In this document: positions 50,313-59,097 of the stretch, piece by piece
Layout: each line of letters begins with the position of its first letter
Numbering within the stretch: position 1 is the stretch's first letter
Assembly (NCBI RefSeq): GCF_001279585.1
Contig: NZ_LGEC01000092.1
Span: 62,001-126,000 of the forward strand
Direction: 5' to 3'
Source: Nocardiopsis sp. NRRL B-16309
Lineage (GTDB): Bacteria; Actinomycetota; Actinomycetes; Streptosporangiales; Streptosporangiaceae
DNA length: 64,000 nucleotides
Made by a program: the position numbers and the translations under genes
Notes under the pieces: generated by a model
The model's database searches: none
Told to the model about the DNA's origin: nothing
What the model saw: only the letters and a program-made list of their open reading frames with translations

Positions 50313-53300
50313 CGGTTCTCCCTCTCGTCCAGCTCGTCCAGCTCCTCTTCCAGGAGCGCGGTCAACTCGTCGTCGTCCAGGCCGGACAGGTCCTCGGCCG
50401 CCTCGGGAGCGGGCGCCCCGCCCCTGCCGCCGGAGCCGGACGGTGCCTCGGGCGCGCGGGCCGGGCCGGGTTCGGGGTCGATCCGGGCCAGCAGGCCCTC
50501 GGCCAGGTCGTCCACGGTGGGGTGGGCGAAGACCATGGCCGCCGACAGGCGCACGTCCAGCGCCGACTCCAGTCGGTTGCGCAGCTCGACGGCCATCATC
50601 GAGTCGAAGCCCAGGTCCTGGAACGGCACGCCGTTGTCGAGCGAGGCGGCCGGGGCCCCCACGATCGCCCCGACGTTCTCCAGCAGGAAGGCGCGCATCT
50701 CCGCGGTCCGCCGCTCGTGCGTACCGGCGGCCAGGACCCGGGTCCGCGCGCCGCCGCGCGGCGCCGCAGCGGCCTCGTCGGCGCGCATCAGCCCGTCGAG
50801 CAGCTGCCGCGCCACCGGCGGGACCGAGGACCGCGCGACGTCCTCCCAGCGGAACGCCGCGGCGACCACGTGCGGCCGTCCCGAGCGCATCGCCTCCTCC
50901 AGCAGGGCCATGGCGGTCTCCGGCTTCAGCGGCGGGACGCCGCGCGCGGCCAGGCGGTCGGCCCCGCCGCCGGTGACGGCCAGGCCGGTGTCCGACCAGG
51001 GGCCCCAGCCGACGCTGACCGCGGGCAGGCCGCGGGCCTGGCGGTGCACGGCCAGGACGTCGATGAGGCTGTTGGCCGCCGCGTAGGCGGCCTGCCCGGG
51101 CGAGCCGAGCACGGCGGCCAGGGAGGAGAAGAGCACGAAGTGCTCGACGGGCTGGTCCAACGTGGCCTCGTGCAGGTGCCAGGCGCCCGCAGCCTTGCCG
51201 GACACCGCCCGCTCCACGGCCGACCGGTCCAGGTCGGCCACGAGCCCGTCCTCCAGCACACCCGCCAGGTGGAACACCCCGGCCAGCGCCGGGTACCTCT
51301 CGCCCAGGCCGGCCAGCGCGGCGCACACCCGCGCCGGGTCGGCCACGTCGGCGCGCACCGTGCGCACCCGGGCCCCGGCGGAGCGCAGCGCCGCCAGCTC
51401 ACCGCGCACCTGCGCGGTGGGTCCGCGTCGGCCAAGGAGCAGCAGGTGCCGGGCACCGCCCTCCACGAGCCGGCGCGCGGTGTGCAGGCCGAGCGCGCCC
51501 AGGCCGCCCGTCACCAGGTAGGTCCGGTCCGGGCGCAGCAGCGCGCCGTCGACGGCGGTGAGGGGCAGCGGCGCCAGCCGGGGGGCCAGCAGGGTGTCGC
51601 CGTCCACGCGGAGCTGGCCGGGGGCTCCGGCCGAGCGCAGCCCGGCGGCCAGGGCCGCCACGCCCCCGCTCCGCACCGGCCAGGGCAGGTCGACCACGGA
51701 CACCTCCAGTTCGGGGTGTTCGTTGGCGGCCACCCGGCCCAGGCCCCACAGGCCCGCGCCCGCCGGATCGGCGCCCGCCGGATCCGACCCCGCGGGATCC
51801 GTGCCCGCGGCGTGGTCGGCGGCGTGCACCCCGCCGGTGACCAGCCAGATCCGGGGCGGATCGGCCGGCCACGCGCGGCGGCCCACGGCCTGGAGCAGAT
51901 CGAGGGCGCCGAGCGCGGGACCGGCCAGCACGCCGGTGTCCAGGGCCGTGCGAGGAGCCAGGGCCCGCAGGTCCACCACACCGCTCAGTCCGTCCCCGGC
52001 GACGCCGTCCAGCAGGTCGTCGTAGGCCGCCGGACCGGACCCCGGCGCCGGTGCGCGGACCACGGTGGCCGCTCCGCCCGCCGAGACCAGGCGCGCGGCC
52101 AGGTCGTCGGCGGTGCCGGAGGCGTCGGCGAGCAGCAGCCAGCGGCCGTCGCCCGCCGTGCGCCCGAGGGCCGCCTCGCTCCAGCGCAGCCCGTACAGGC
52201 GCCCCTCGTCGGCGCCGCGCTGCCTCGCCGCCAGGGTGACCCGCAACCGCGCGGCCCGCCACACGACGGTGCCCTCGGTGTCGTACACCGTGACCTCGGC
52301 GGCCAGGTCGCGCCCGCGCGAGGGCAGCAGCCGGGCGTGGCACCAGGCCTCGCGGGCGGGCGCGGCGTCCTGGCGCGACCACAGGCCCTGCACGCCCGCG
52401 GGCAGGGGCAGCTCCCCGGCGCGGTCGCCGACCGAGGCCGCCACCACGTGCAGGCAGGCGTCGAGCAGGGCGGGGTGCAGCGGCGCGGAGTCCGAGGCCA
52501 GACCCTCGGGCAGCACCATGCGGCCCAGGGCCTGCCCGGGCCCGGACCAGAGCTCGGCCAGGCCGCGAAAGCGCGGGCCGTAGCGGAGCCCGGACTCGTC
52601 CAGGCGCTCGTACAGCACCCCGGCGTCCGTCGGGTCGGGGCAGGCACCCCGGACCTCCTCCAGCGGGGCGCACACGGGGGCGGACTCCGCCTTCTCGTGG
52701 ACCACGCCCCGGGCGTGCACGACCGTACGGCCGCCCTGGCGCGAGGTGACCAGCAGGCGCGACCGGCCGTCGTCGTCGGGCCGCAGCGAGAGCTGGAGCC
52801 CGCGGTCGCCGTCCTCGGCCACCGCGTACGGCTGGACGAAGGCCACCTCGTCGGCGCTGGCCGCGCCGCCTCCCGCGCCCGCCGCCCGCGCGGCGGCGGC
52901 CAGCCAGTACGCGCCCGGCACCAGCGCCACGTCGTCCACGACGTGGTCGGCCAGCTCCGGGGCGCCGGCCAGGTCCAGGGGCAGCGTCCACACGCGCAGG
53001 TCGGGGTCGGCGCCCACGTGCACGCGCTCGCCGAGCAGGGAGCCCGTCCGGTGGGTGCGCGCGGCGGCGCCCGCGCGGGCGCCGCGCAGCAGCGGGAAGT
53101 GCTGGTGGTCCCAGCCGTGCGGGGGCAGGTCGACGTGGGCGGCCCGGGTGCCGTGGTGGGCGCTCCAGTCCACCGCCGCGCCCGCGGCGTACAGCTCGCC
53201 CAGCGCCCGCAGCATGCCCAGGGTCTCGTCCTCGTCCCGGCGGGCGGAGGAGACCGACAGGGCCCCCTCGACCCCGGCCGTGACCTCGTCCACCGAGCGG

Positions 53301-56170
53301 ATGAGCACGGGGTGCGGGGCGACCTCCACGAAGGTGTCGTAGCCGTCGTCGAGCAGCCGCTCCAGGGCGGGAGCGAAGCGGACCGTGGCCCGCACGTTGC
53401 GCTCCCAGTACTCCGGGCCCAGCTCGCGGCCGTCGATCGGCTCGCCGGTGACCGTGGAGTACAGCGCCGTCCCGGCCGGGCCGGGCGCGATACCCTGGAG
53501 CGCGGCGCGCAGCCGCGCCTGGATCGGCTCCACCTGAGGGCTGTGCGCCGCGAACTCCACGGTGACGCGCCGGGCGAAGACGCCCTGGGCCTCCAGCTCG
53601 GCCACGACCTCGTCCAGGGCGTCCGGTGTCCCGGAGAGCACCAGCGCGCGGGGGCCGTTGAGCGCGGCCACCGACAGCACGTCCTCGCGGCCCCGCAACA
53701 GGGCGGTGGCCTCGTCCACGTCCAGCTCGACCAGCGCGAGCCCGCCCGTGCCCGTCAGCTCGGTGAGCAGGCCGCTGCGCTCCACCACGATCCGCGCGGC
53801 GTCGGTCAGCGACAGCGCGCCCGACACGTGGGCGGCGGCGATCTCGCCCATGCTGTGGCCGACCACCGCCACGGGGTCCACCCCGAAGGCCCGCCAGGTC
53901 CGGGCCAGGGCCACCTCCATGGCGAACAGCGCGGGCTGGATCTCGGCGGTGCCCTCGGCGACCAGCCCTCGCTCGTCGCTCCACAGGGAGCGCCCGAGCC
54001 AGCGGGAGATCTCGACGTCGCACGCGCGTACGGCCTCGCGGAAGGCGGGCACGGACGCGGCCAGGCTCCGGCCCATGCCGTTCCACTGCGACCCCTGGCC
54101 GGGGAAGACCAGGACGGGTCGGCGGGTGCGGCGCGCGGCCTCGCCCGGACCGCTCACCGCGGGGTGCGGCCGACCGGCGGCCAGCGCCCGCATGCCCTCG
54201 GCGAGGGAGGCGGCGTCGGAGGCGACCACCGCGGCGCGGTGCCGGTCGTGGTCGCAGCGCAGTGCCGCCGCGGCCGCGGCCCGGGGCAGCCATCCCGGGT
54301 CGTCGGCGCGGCGGTCGGCCTCCTCGGCCCAGCGCCCCGCGCGCCGCGCCAGCGCCTCGGGCGACCGCGCCGAGACGGGCACCAGCAGCGCCCGTCCAGC
54401 CGAGCGCCCGGACACGCCCACCCCACCGAGCACGTTTTCCCCACTGGGTACGCCTGCCCTACCGGGTACGCCTGCCCTACCGGGTACGCCTGCCCCACCG
54501 GGCACGCCTGCCCGATCGGGCACGTGGTCGCCACCGAGTACGACTGCCCTACTGGGCGTATCCACCTCGATGGGCACGACCGCTCCACCGGGTGCGGGGG
54601 CGGCGGAGAGCACCAGGTGGGCGTTGGTCCCGCCGAACCCGAACGAGCTCACCCCGGCCAGCGGCGCGGCGTCCCCGCGCTCGGGCCAGGGCTCCAGTTC
54701 CGTCTGCACCCGGACCGGGATCCGGTCCAGGCCCAGCATCGGGTTGGGCCGCTCGAAGTGCACGGTCGGCGGCAGGGTCCGGCGGTGCAGCGCGAGCGCG
54801 GTCTTGACCAGCCCCGCCACTCCGGCGGCCGCCTCCAGGTGGCCGACGTTGGACTTGGCCGAGCCCACCCGCAACGGGCGGTCGTCGGGGCGCCCCGCAC
54901 CGAGCACCGCGCCCAGGGCGCCGACCTCGATCGGGTCGCCGACCGCGGTGCCGGTGCCGTGCGCCTCCACGTAGTCGACCTCGGCCGGGTCCACGCCCGC
55001 CGCGGCGTAGGCCGAGCGCAGCACCCGCTCCTGGGCCAGGCGGTTGGGCGCGGCCAGGCCGTTGGTGCGGCCGTCCTGGTTGACGGCGCCGCCGCGCACC
55101 ACGGCGTACACGCGGTCGCCGTCGGCGAGGGCGCGTGAGAGCCGCTTGAGGACGACCACGCCCACGCCCTCGCTGCGCACGTAGCCGTCGGCGCGGTGGT
55201 CGAACGCCTTGCAGCGGCCGTCGGGGGCCATCAGGCCGCCGCGGCTGAAGCCCATGGCGATCCGGGGGCTGGTGATGACGTTGACGCCGCCCGCCACGGC
55301 CGCCGTCGCCTCGCCCGACCGCAGGGCCTGGCAGGCCAGGTGCACCGCGACGAGGGAGGAGGAGCAGGCGGTGTCCACGATCATCGAGGGCCCGCGCAGG
55401 TTGAGGCAGTAGGAGAGCCGGTTGGCCACCACGCTCAGCGCCCCGCCGGTGCCGTCGTAGGGCTGGACGTCGTCGCCGGAGGCGAACAGGGCGGCGCCGT
55501 GGTCGTAGGTGGAGGCGCCCATGAACACCCCGGTGGCGGTCCCGGCCAGGCTCGCCGGACCGGTCCCGGCGTCCTCCAGGGCCTCCCACGCCACCTCCAG
55601 GACCAGGCGCTGCTGGGGGTCCATCCGCTCGGCCTCGCGCGCGGTCAGGCCGAAGAAGGCCGCGTCGAACCCGGTGACGTCGTCCAGGAAGCCGCCCCAC
55701 CGGGTGTTCATCCGGCCGGGGACGGCGGGGTCGGGGTCGTACAGGGCGCGGGCGTCCCACCGCTCGGCGGGCACCTCGCCGACGGCGTCGCCTCCCTCCG
55801 ACAGCAGGGTCCAGTACTCCTCCAGCCCGCCGCCGCCCGGCATCCGGCAGCCCATGCCCACGATGGCGACGGGGTCGCCGTCGTCGGCGGTGGCGTCCGG
55901 GGCCGGACCGGCCTCGTCGACGGCGTCCACGCCCCCGGCGCACACGTGCTCGGCGGCGAGTTCGACGGTGGGGTGGTCGTAGGCCAGGGTGGGCGCGACC
56001 GTGACGCCGGACCAGCGGCGCAGCTCCTCGGTCAGCTCCACGGCCTGGACCGAGGACAGGCCGACCTCGGTGAAGGGCGTGTCGGGGCCGATGGAGGCGG
56101 GGGGAACCGACAGGGTCGCGGCGATGTGCCGGATCATCCAGTCGATGACGGTCTCGCGGTCGCCGGTCAC
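50309..56170 (-). CDS. Type I PKS module A: ACP-KS-AT-DH-KR-ACP
   Basis: 1953 residues. Order: N-terminal carrier (~8-80, Ser in GLSSVQAVEL, without the usual Asp); KS (~100-525; C269, H404, H444); AT (~685-1000; S773 in GHSMGE, AAHS at 874-877); DH (~1045-1310; H1076 in HVVDDVALVP, where the usual HxxxG has Asp, and D1237 in LLDACLH); KR (~1550-1730; TGGLGALG, Ser 1682/1683, Y1696); ACP (~1825-1895, S1857). A short acidic helix at the C-terminus can dock with PKS-B. The product of this module should be an alpha,beta-unsaturated thioester. GTG 56170 overlaps the FAAL stop, so the FAAL probably loads the N-terminal carrier. Repeats interrupt the KS-AT linker and the DH-KR region. Confidence 0.93.
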   Translation of the reverse strand: MTGDRETVIDWMIRHIAATLSVPPASIGPDTPFTEVGLSSVQAVELTEELRRWSGVTVAPTLAYDHPTVELAAEHVCAGGVDAVDEAGPAPDATADDGDPVAIVGMGCRMPGGGGLEEYWTLLSEGGDAVGEVPAERWDARALYDPDPAVPGRMNTRWGGFLDDVTGFDAAFFGLTAREAERMDPQQRLVLEVAWEALEDAGTGPASLAGTATGVFMGASTYDHGAALFASGDDVQPYDGTGGALSVVANRLSYCLNLRGPSMIVDTACSSSLVAVHLACQALRSGEATAAVAGGVNVITSPRIAMGFSRGGLMAPDGRCKAFDHRADGYVRSEGVGVVVLKRLSRALADGDRVYAVVRGGAVNQDGRTNGLAAPNRLAQERVLRSAYAAAGVDPAEVDYVEAHGTGTAVGDPIEVGALGAVLGAGRPDDRPLRVGSAKSNVGHLEAAAGVAGLVKTALALHRRTLPPTVHFERPNPMLGLDRIPVRVQTELEPWPERGDAAPLAGVSSFGFGGTNAHLVLSAAPAPGGAVVPIEVDTPSRAVVLGGDHVPDRAGVPGGAGVPGRAGVPGRAGVPSGENVLGGVGVSGRSAGRALLVPVSARSPEALARRAGRWAEEADRRADDPGWLPRAAAAAALRCDHDRHRAAVVASDAASLAEGMRALAAGRPHPAVSGPGEAARRTRRPVLVFPGQGSQWNGMGRSLAASVPAFREAVRACDVEISRWLGRSLWSDERGLVAEGTAEIQPALFAMEVALARTWRAFGVDPVAVVGHSMGEIAAAHVSGALSLTDAARIVVERSGLLTELTGTGGLALVELDVDEATALLRGREDVLSVAALNGPRALVLSGTPDALDEVVAELEAQGVFARRVTVEFAAHSPQVEPIQARLRAALQGIAPGPAGTALYSTVTGEPIDGRELGPEYWERNVRATVRFAPALERLLDDGYDTFVEVAPHPVLIRSVDEVTAGVEGALSVSSARRDEDETLGMLRALGELYAAGAAVDWSAHHGTRAAHVDLPPHGWDHQHFPLLRGARAGAAARTHRTGSLLGERVHVGADPDLRVWTLPLDLAGAPELADHVVDDVALVPGAYWLAAAARAAGAGGGAASADEVAFVQPYAVAEDGDRGLQLSLRPDDDGRSRLLVTSRQGGRTVVHARGVVHEKAESAPVCAPLEEVRGACPDPTDAGVLYERLDESGLRYGPRFRGLAELWSGPGQALGRMVLPEGLASDSAPLHPALLDACLHVVAASVGDRAGELPLPAGVQGLWSRQDAAPAREAWCHARLLPSRGRDLAAEVTVYDTEGTVVWRAARLRVTLAARQRGADEGRLYGLRWSEAALGRTAGDGRWLLLADASGTADDLAARLVSAGGAATVVRAPAPGSGPAAYDDLLDGVAGDGLSGVVDLRALAPRTALDTGVLAGPALGALDLLQAVGRRAWPADPPRIWLVTGGVHAADHAAGTDPAGSDPAGADPAGAGLWGLGRVAANEHPELEVSVVDLPWPVRSGGVAALAAGLRSAGAPGQLRVDGDTLLAPRLAPLPLTAVDGALLRPDRTYLVTGGLGALGLHTARRLVEGGARHLLLLGRRGPTAQVRGELAALRSAGARVRTVRADVADPARVCAALAGLGERYPALAGVFHLAGVLEDGLVADLDRSAVERAVSGKAAGAWHLHEATLDQPVEHFVLFSSLAAVLGSPGQAAYAAANSLIDVLAVHRQARGLPAVSVGWGPWSDTGLAVTGGGADRLAARGVPPLKPETAMALLEEAMRSGRPHVVAAAFRWEDVARSSVPPVARQLLDGLMRADEAAAAPRGGARTRVLAAGTHERRTAEMRAFLLENVGAIVGAPAASLDNGVPFQDLGFDSMMAVELRNRLESALDVRLSAAMVFAHPTVDDLAEGLLARIDPEPGPARAPEAPSGSGGRGGAPAPEAAEDLSGLDDDELTALLEEELDELDERENR
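51755..51799 (-). repeat. 15-bp in-frame repeat (DPAGx) in PKS-A
   Basis: Three consecutive copies of a 15-bp unit coding for DPAGS/DPAGA (residues ~1458-1472) lie in the region between DH and KR, just before the conserved LWGLGRV segment. This is a linker insertion that keeps the frame. Confidence 0.6.
54429..54557 (-). repeat. 18-bp in-frame minisatellite in the PKS-A KS-AT linker
   Basis: About seven imperfect copies of an 18-bp unit (typical copy GGGTACGCCTGCCCTACC) encode GVPGRA-like hexapeptides at residues ~538-580, between the KS C-terminal extension and the AT. The central copies are nearly identical; the outer ones have drifted. Copy number can change without frameshift. Confidence 0.75.
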
Positions 56171-57903
56171 TTGGCGTCCTCCAGTTCCGGAGCGGGGCGG
56201 GCGGGCGTCAGGGCGCCGGACTCGTAGGCCGTACGGCAGGCCCGGCGCTGGATCTTGCCGCTGGTGGTCTTGGGCACCGAGCCCGGCGTCACCAGCAGCA
56301 CGGTGTCGGGCTGGACGCCGTGGGCGCCGCCCACGGCGGCCCGCACGGCCCGCACCACCTCGCCGTGGTCGGCGCGGCGGTGGGCGGGGTCGAGTTCGGC
56401 GACCACGACGAGTTCCTCGCGGTCCCGGCCCTCGACGGCGAAGGCGGCCAGGCAGTTGCGGCGCACCGCCGGGTGCGCCGCCTCGACGGTGGCCTCGATG
56501 TCCTGCGGGTAGTGGTTGCGGCCGTCGACGATGACGACGTCCTTCATCCGCCCGCACACGTACAGCTCGCCGTCCAGGAGCACGCCCAGGTCGCCGGTCC
56601 GCAGGAAGGGCCCGTCGCCGCTGTCGGCCAGGTGCGCCCGGAAGGTCTCCTCCGACGCCTCCGGGTCGTTCCAGTACCCGGCCGCGACGTCGGGTCCGGC
56701 CGACCAGATCTCGCCCACCTCGCCGGGCGCGACGGGCAGGCGGGTCGCGGGGTCGACGATCTCCAGCCGGCGCCCCTCCATCGGCCGCCCGGAGGAGACC
56801 AGGACGTGGGAACCGCCCGTGACCAGGCGGCGATCCTCCTGCAGGGCCGCCAGGTCCACGCCCACGCTCGGCGGCACCGCGCCGATGCGCGAACCCGTGA
56901 CCATCAGGGTGTTCTCCGCCAGCCCGTAGCAGGGGTAGAAGGCACGCCCGCTGAACCCGTGGGGCGCGAAGGCCCGGGTGAAGGCCTCCATGGTGGCCGC
57001 GCGCACCGGCTCGGCGCCGTTGAAGGCGATCTCCCAGCCGCTGAGGTCCAGCCCCTCGCGGTCCTGTTCGGGTATCCGGCGCAGGCACAGGTCGTATCCG
57101 GAGTCGGGGGCGCCCGAGACCCGCGCCCCGTACCGCTCGACCGCGCGCAGCCAGCGGACCGGCTTCTGCACGAACGCCAGGGGCGGCATGAGCACGGCCT
57201 CCAGGCCCACGAACACCGCCGGGAGGAGGGTGCCGATCAGTCCCATGTCGTGGAAGAGCGGGAGCCAGCTCACGATGACCGTCGCGGGGTCGTAGCGCCC
57301 GGCGCGGCGGATGTACTCCTCGTTGGCCGCCAACGCCTCGTGCGTGACCACCACGCCCTTGGGGGCCGAGGTCGAGCCGGAGGTGTACTGGAGGAAGGAG
57401 ACGTCCGGGGCCCGCTCGCCGACGGGCCGGTAGCCGGTCGCGTCGTAGGTCTCGACCGCGTCGACCGCGATCCAGCGCAGCGCCGCCAGCTCGGGAGCCG
57501 AGGCCGTGAAGGCGGCCCGGTAGTCCACCGTGCCCGTGGACAGCACCGCGACCGTGCCGGAGTCGGCGCCGATCGCGCGCAGCGTGTCGATCTTGCGCTG
57601 GGAGTTGAGCGGGAACGGCGGGTAGACGGGGACCGCGATGGTGCCGGCGTACTGGCAGGCCAGGAAGGCCAGCACGAAGTCGATCGGGTCCGATACGAGC
57701 ACCATGGCCCGGTCGCCCGGCCGGGTGGCCCGCTGGAGGTGGGCGGCCACGGCGCGCACCTGGAGTTCCAGTTGGGCGAAGGTCAGGGTGCGCGCCTCGG
57801 TCTCGCCGTCGGGCAGCGAGCGGTAGGCCGTCTTCGCTCCCCGCTCCCGGGCTTGAGAGGCCAGCGCCTCGGCGAGGTTGGGCGCGAGAGGGAACGTCGT
57901 CAT
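56167..57903 (-). CDS. Fatty acyl-AMP ligase (FAAL)
   Basis: 578 residues, the typical FAAL length. Motifs: YTSGSTSAPKGV (173-184), SWLPLFHDMGLIG, the FAAL-type MPPLAFVQKPVRWLRAVERY with GAPDSGYDLC, CYGLAENTLMVTG, FLRTGDLG, and the C-terminal KTTSGKIQRR. FAALs adenylate free fatty acids and pass them to a carrier protein without CoA. Its stop overlaps the start of PKS-A, which begins with a carrier domain, so it almost certainly primes the PKS. ATG 57903 has GGGGTGG upstream and follows the family start. It leads the leftward operon, facing the HAD gene across 250 bp. Confidence 0.93.
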   Translation of the reverse strand: MTTFPLAPNLAEALASQARERGAKTAYRSLPDGETEARTLTFAQLELQVRAVAAHLQRATRPGDRAMVLVSDPIDFVLAFLACQYAGTIAVPVYPPFPLNSQRKIDTLRAIGADSGTVAVLSTGTVDYRAAFTASAPELAALRWIAVDAVETYDATGYRPVGERAPDVSFLQYTSGSTSAPKGVVVTHEALAANEEYIRRAGRYDPATVIVSWLPLFHDMGLIGTLLPAVFVGLEAVLMPPLAFVQKPVRWLRAVERYGARVSGAPDSGYDLCLRRIPEQDREGLDLSGWEIAFNGAEPVRAATMEAFTRAFAPHGFSGRAFYPCYGLAENTLMVTGSRIGAVPPSVGVDLAALQEDRRLVTGGSHVLVSSGRPMEGRRLEIVDPATRLPVAPGEVGEIWSAGPDVAAGYWNDPEASEETFRAHLADSGDGPFLRTGDLGVLLDGELYVCGRMKDVVIVDGRNHYPQDIEATVEAAHPAVRRNCLAAFAVEGRDREELVVVAELDPAHRRADHGEVVRAVRAAVGGAHGVQPDTVLLVTPGSVPKTTSGKIQRRACRTAYESGALTPARPAPELEDAK

Positions 57904-58153
57904 TATCCACCCCAGAGATTGCTGACACGGAACGTCGGAAAACCTTTCCGGTCCGCGTCGTGCAGCGGTACCGTGTGAGGTCTGACCCCGGTTATCGTCC
58001 AGCGCCCGTGCGGGCGGGAGCAAGGACGAAGCCGTTCCGGTAAAGAGTTCTCCACGCTCCCTCCACGCGGTTTTGACAGGGAATGCACAGGGCCGTGAAA
58101 GGGAAATGCCAGAATGCTCTTCGGCCATGTCGGAAGGAACTGGACGGAGCACG
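57904..58153. promoter_or_regulatory. Divergent promoter region of the PKS operon and HAD gene
   Basis: 250 bp, less GC-rich than the flanking genes, especially 57900-57960 and 58030-58130. It must hold the promoters of the FAAL-PKS operon (leftwards) and of the HAD hydrolase (rightwards). No clear palindrome or heptamer repeat was found by eye; it remains a candidate target for the SARPs or the NarL-type regulator. Confidence 0.4.
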
Positions 58154-58807
58154 ATGACGACCTCGACCACCACGCGGACCGGCGTGAGGGCGGTGTGGAC
58201 CGACTTCGGAGGCGTCCTGACCCCGCCGCCGGCGCACACCTTCGCCGCGCTGTGCGAGCGCACCGGCCTGGACGCCGACCCGCTGATCAAGGCGGTGCTG
58301 ACCGTGACCGCCCGCTACGGCACCGACGACATGATGCTGCCCCTGGACACGCCGCTGGTCACGGAGGAGGAGTGGCTGCGCCAGATCTCCGACGTGCTGC
58401 GCGAGGAGCACGGCGTGCGGGCGCACATGACCAGCCTCGCCGACACCTGGTTCGACGACCGCGAGACCAACCGGCCGTGGCTGGACTCGCTCGTGGGCGC
58501 GCGCGAGCGGGGGCGGTTCGTCGGGATGCTCTCCAACATGCCGCCCGCCTGGGACGGGCACTGGCGGCGCATGGTGCCCTACGAGTTCTTCGACGACGTG
58601 GTGATGTCGTTCGAGGTGGGCCTGCGCAAGCCGGGCCGGGAGATCTTCGACCTGGCGGCCGCGCGCGCGGGAGTGGAGCCGGCGCGGTGCCTGCTCGTGG
58701 ACGACCTGATCGCCAACTGCGAGGGGGCGCGCGCGGCCGGGTGGCACGCGCTGCACTTCACCGACACCCCCGGGGCCGTCGCCGAGTTGGAGCGCCTGCT
58801 GGGCTGA
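58154..58807 (+). CDS. HAD-superfamily hydrolase
   Basis: 217 residues. The nucleophile motif is AVWTDFGGVL (Asp in the DxxG type of HAD hydrolases), the second motif is the SN of GMLSNMP, the Lys is in VGLRKPGREIF, and the acidic pair closes the site in CLLVDDLIANCEGA. Such proteins are mostly small phosphatases, occasionally dehalogenases. ATG 58154 follows GGAG. It is divergent from the FAAL gene. If the AfsA-like protein makes a phosphorylated ester, this enzyme is the obvious candidate to remove the phosphate; that link is inference. It is much shorter than the FkbH-type proteins of tetronate clusters. Confidence 0.85.
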   Translation: MTTSTTTRTGVRAVWTDFGGVLTPPPAHTFAALCERTGLDADPLIKAVLTVTARYGTDDMMLPLDTPLVTEEEWLRQISDVLREEHGVRAHMTSLADTWFDDRETNRPWLDSLVGARERGRFVGMLSNMPPAWDGHWRRMVPYEFFDDVVMSFEVGLRKPGREIFDLAAARAGVEPARCLLVDDLIANCEGARAAGWHALHFTDTPGAVAELERLLG

Positions 58808-58887
58808 CCGTCCGGCGCACCTCCGTCGGGCGGCACGTCCCCGTCGTCCCGGCCGCGTGCGCGGCCGGGACCGCGCGCCCGCACAGG

Positions 58888-59097
58888 CCCCACCCTTCGC
58901 TCAGGCCGCGCCTTCCGCTCAGGGCCCGCGCCTTCCGCTCAGGCACCGTGCGTCCGCTAGGCCCCACCCTTCGCTCAGGCCGCGTGCGTCCGCTCGGCCT
59001 CGCGCCTTTCGCTCTGGCCGCGCGCACCCGCTCGGCCCCGCCCTTCGCTCTGTCCGCGCGCACCCGCTCAGGCCCCACCCTTCGCTCAGGCCCCGGC
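58888..59097. repeat. 18-bp minisatellite between HAD and MerR genes
   Basis: Eleven or so degenerate copies of an 18-bp unit, consensus near CCGCGCCTTCCGCTCAGG, fill almost the whole gap between the HAD stop and the MerR stop. Sub-types alternate (CCCCACCCTTCGCTCAGG appears three times), pointing to growth by duplication of longer blocks. It lies in the convergent 3' region, so no gene is interrupted. Confidence 0.75.

Noticed and set aside
50522..55138. Very long open frame antisense to PKS-A (and similar ones at 47256-48824, 37982-40627 on the minus strand, 41536-43434 on the minus strand)
   Set aside because: In DNA this GC-rich, frames opposite real genes stay open by codon bias. Their translations are Arg/Gly/Pro/His-rich with no family motif, while the sense frames contain full PKS or MmpL domains.
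58154..58807. FkbH-like glyceryl transferase of a tetronate pathway
   Set aside because: FkbH proteins are far longer and have an extra domain; this is a plain 217-residue HAD hydrolase. The KASIII and ACP alone are not enough to call a tetronate cluster.
54429..59097. CRISPR array
   Set aside because: The units are directly adjacent, without unique spacers, partly coding, and no cas gene is present.
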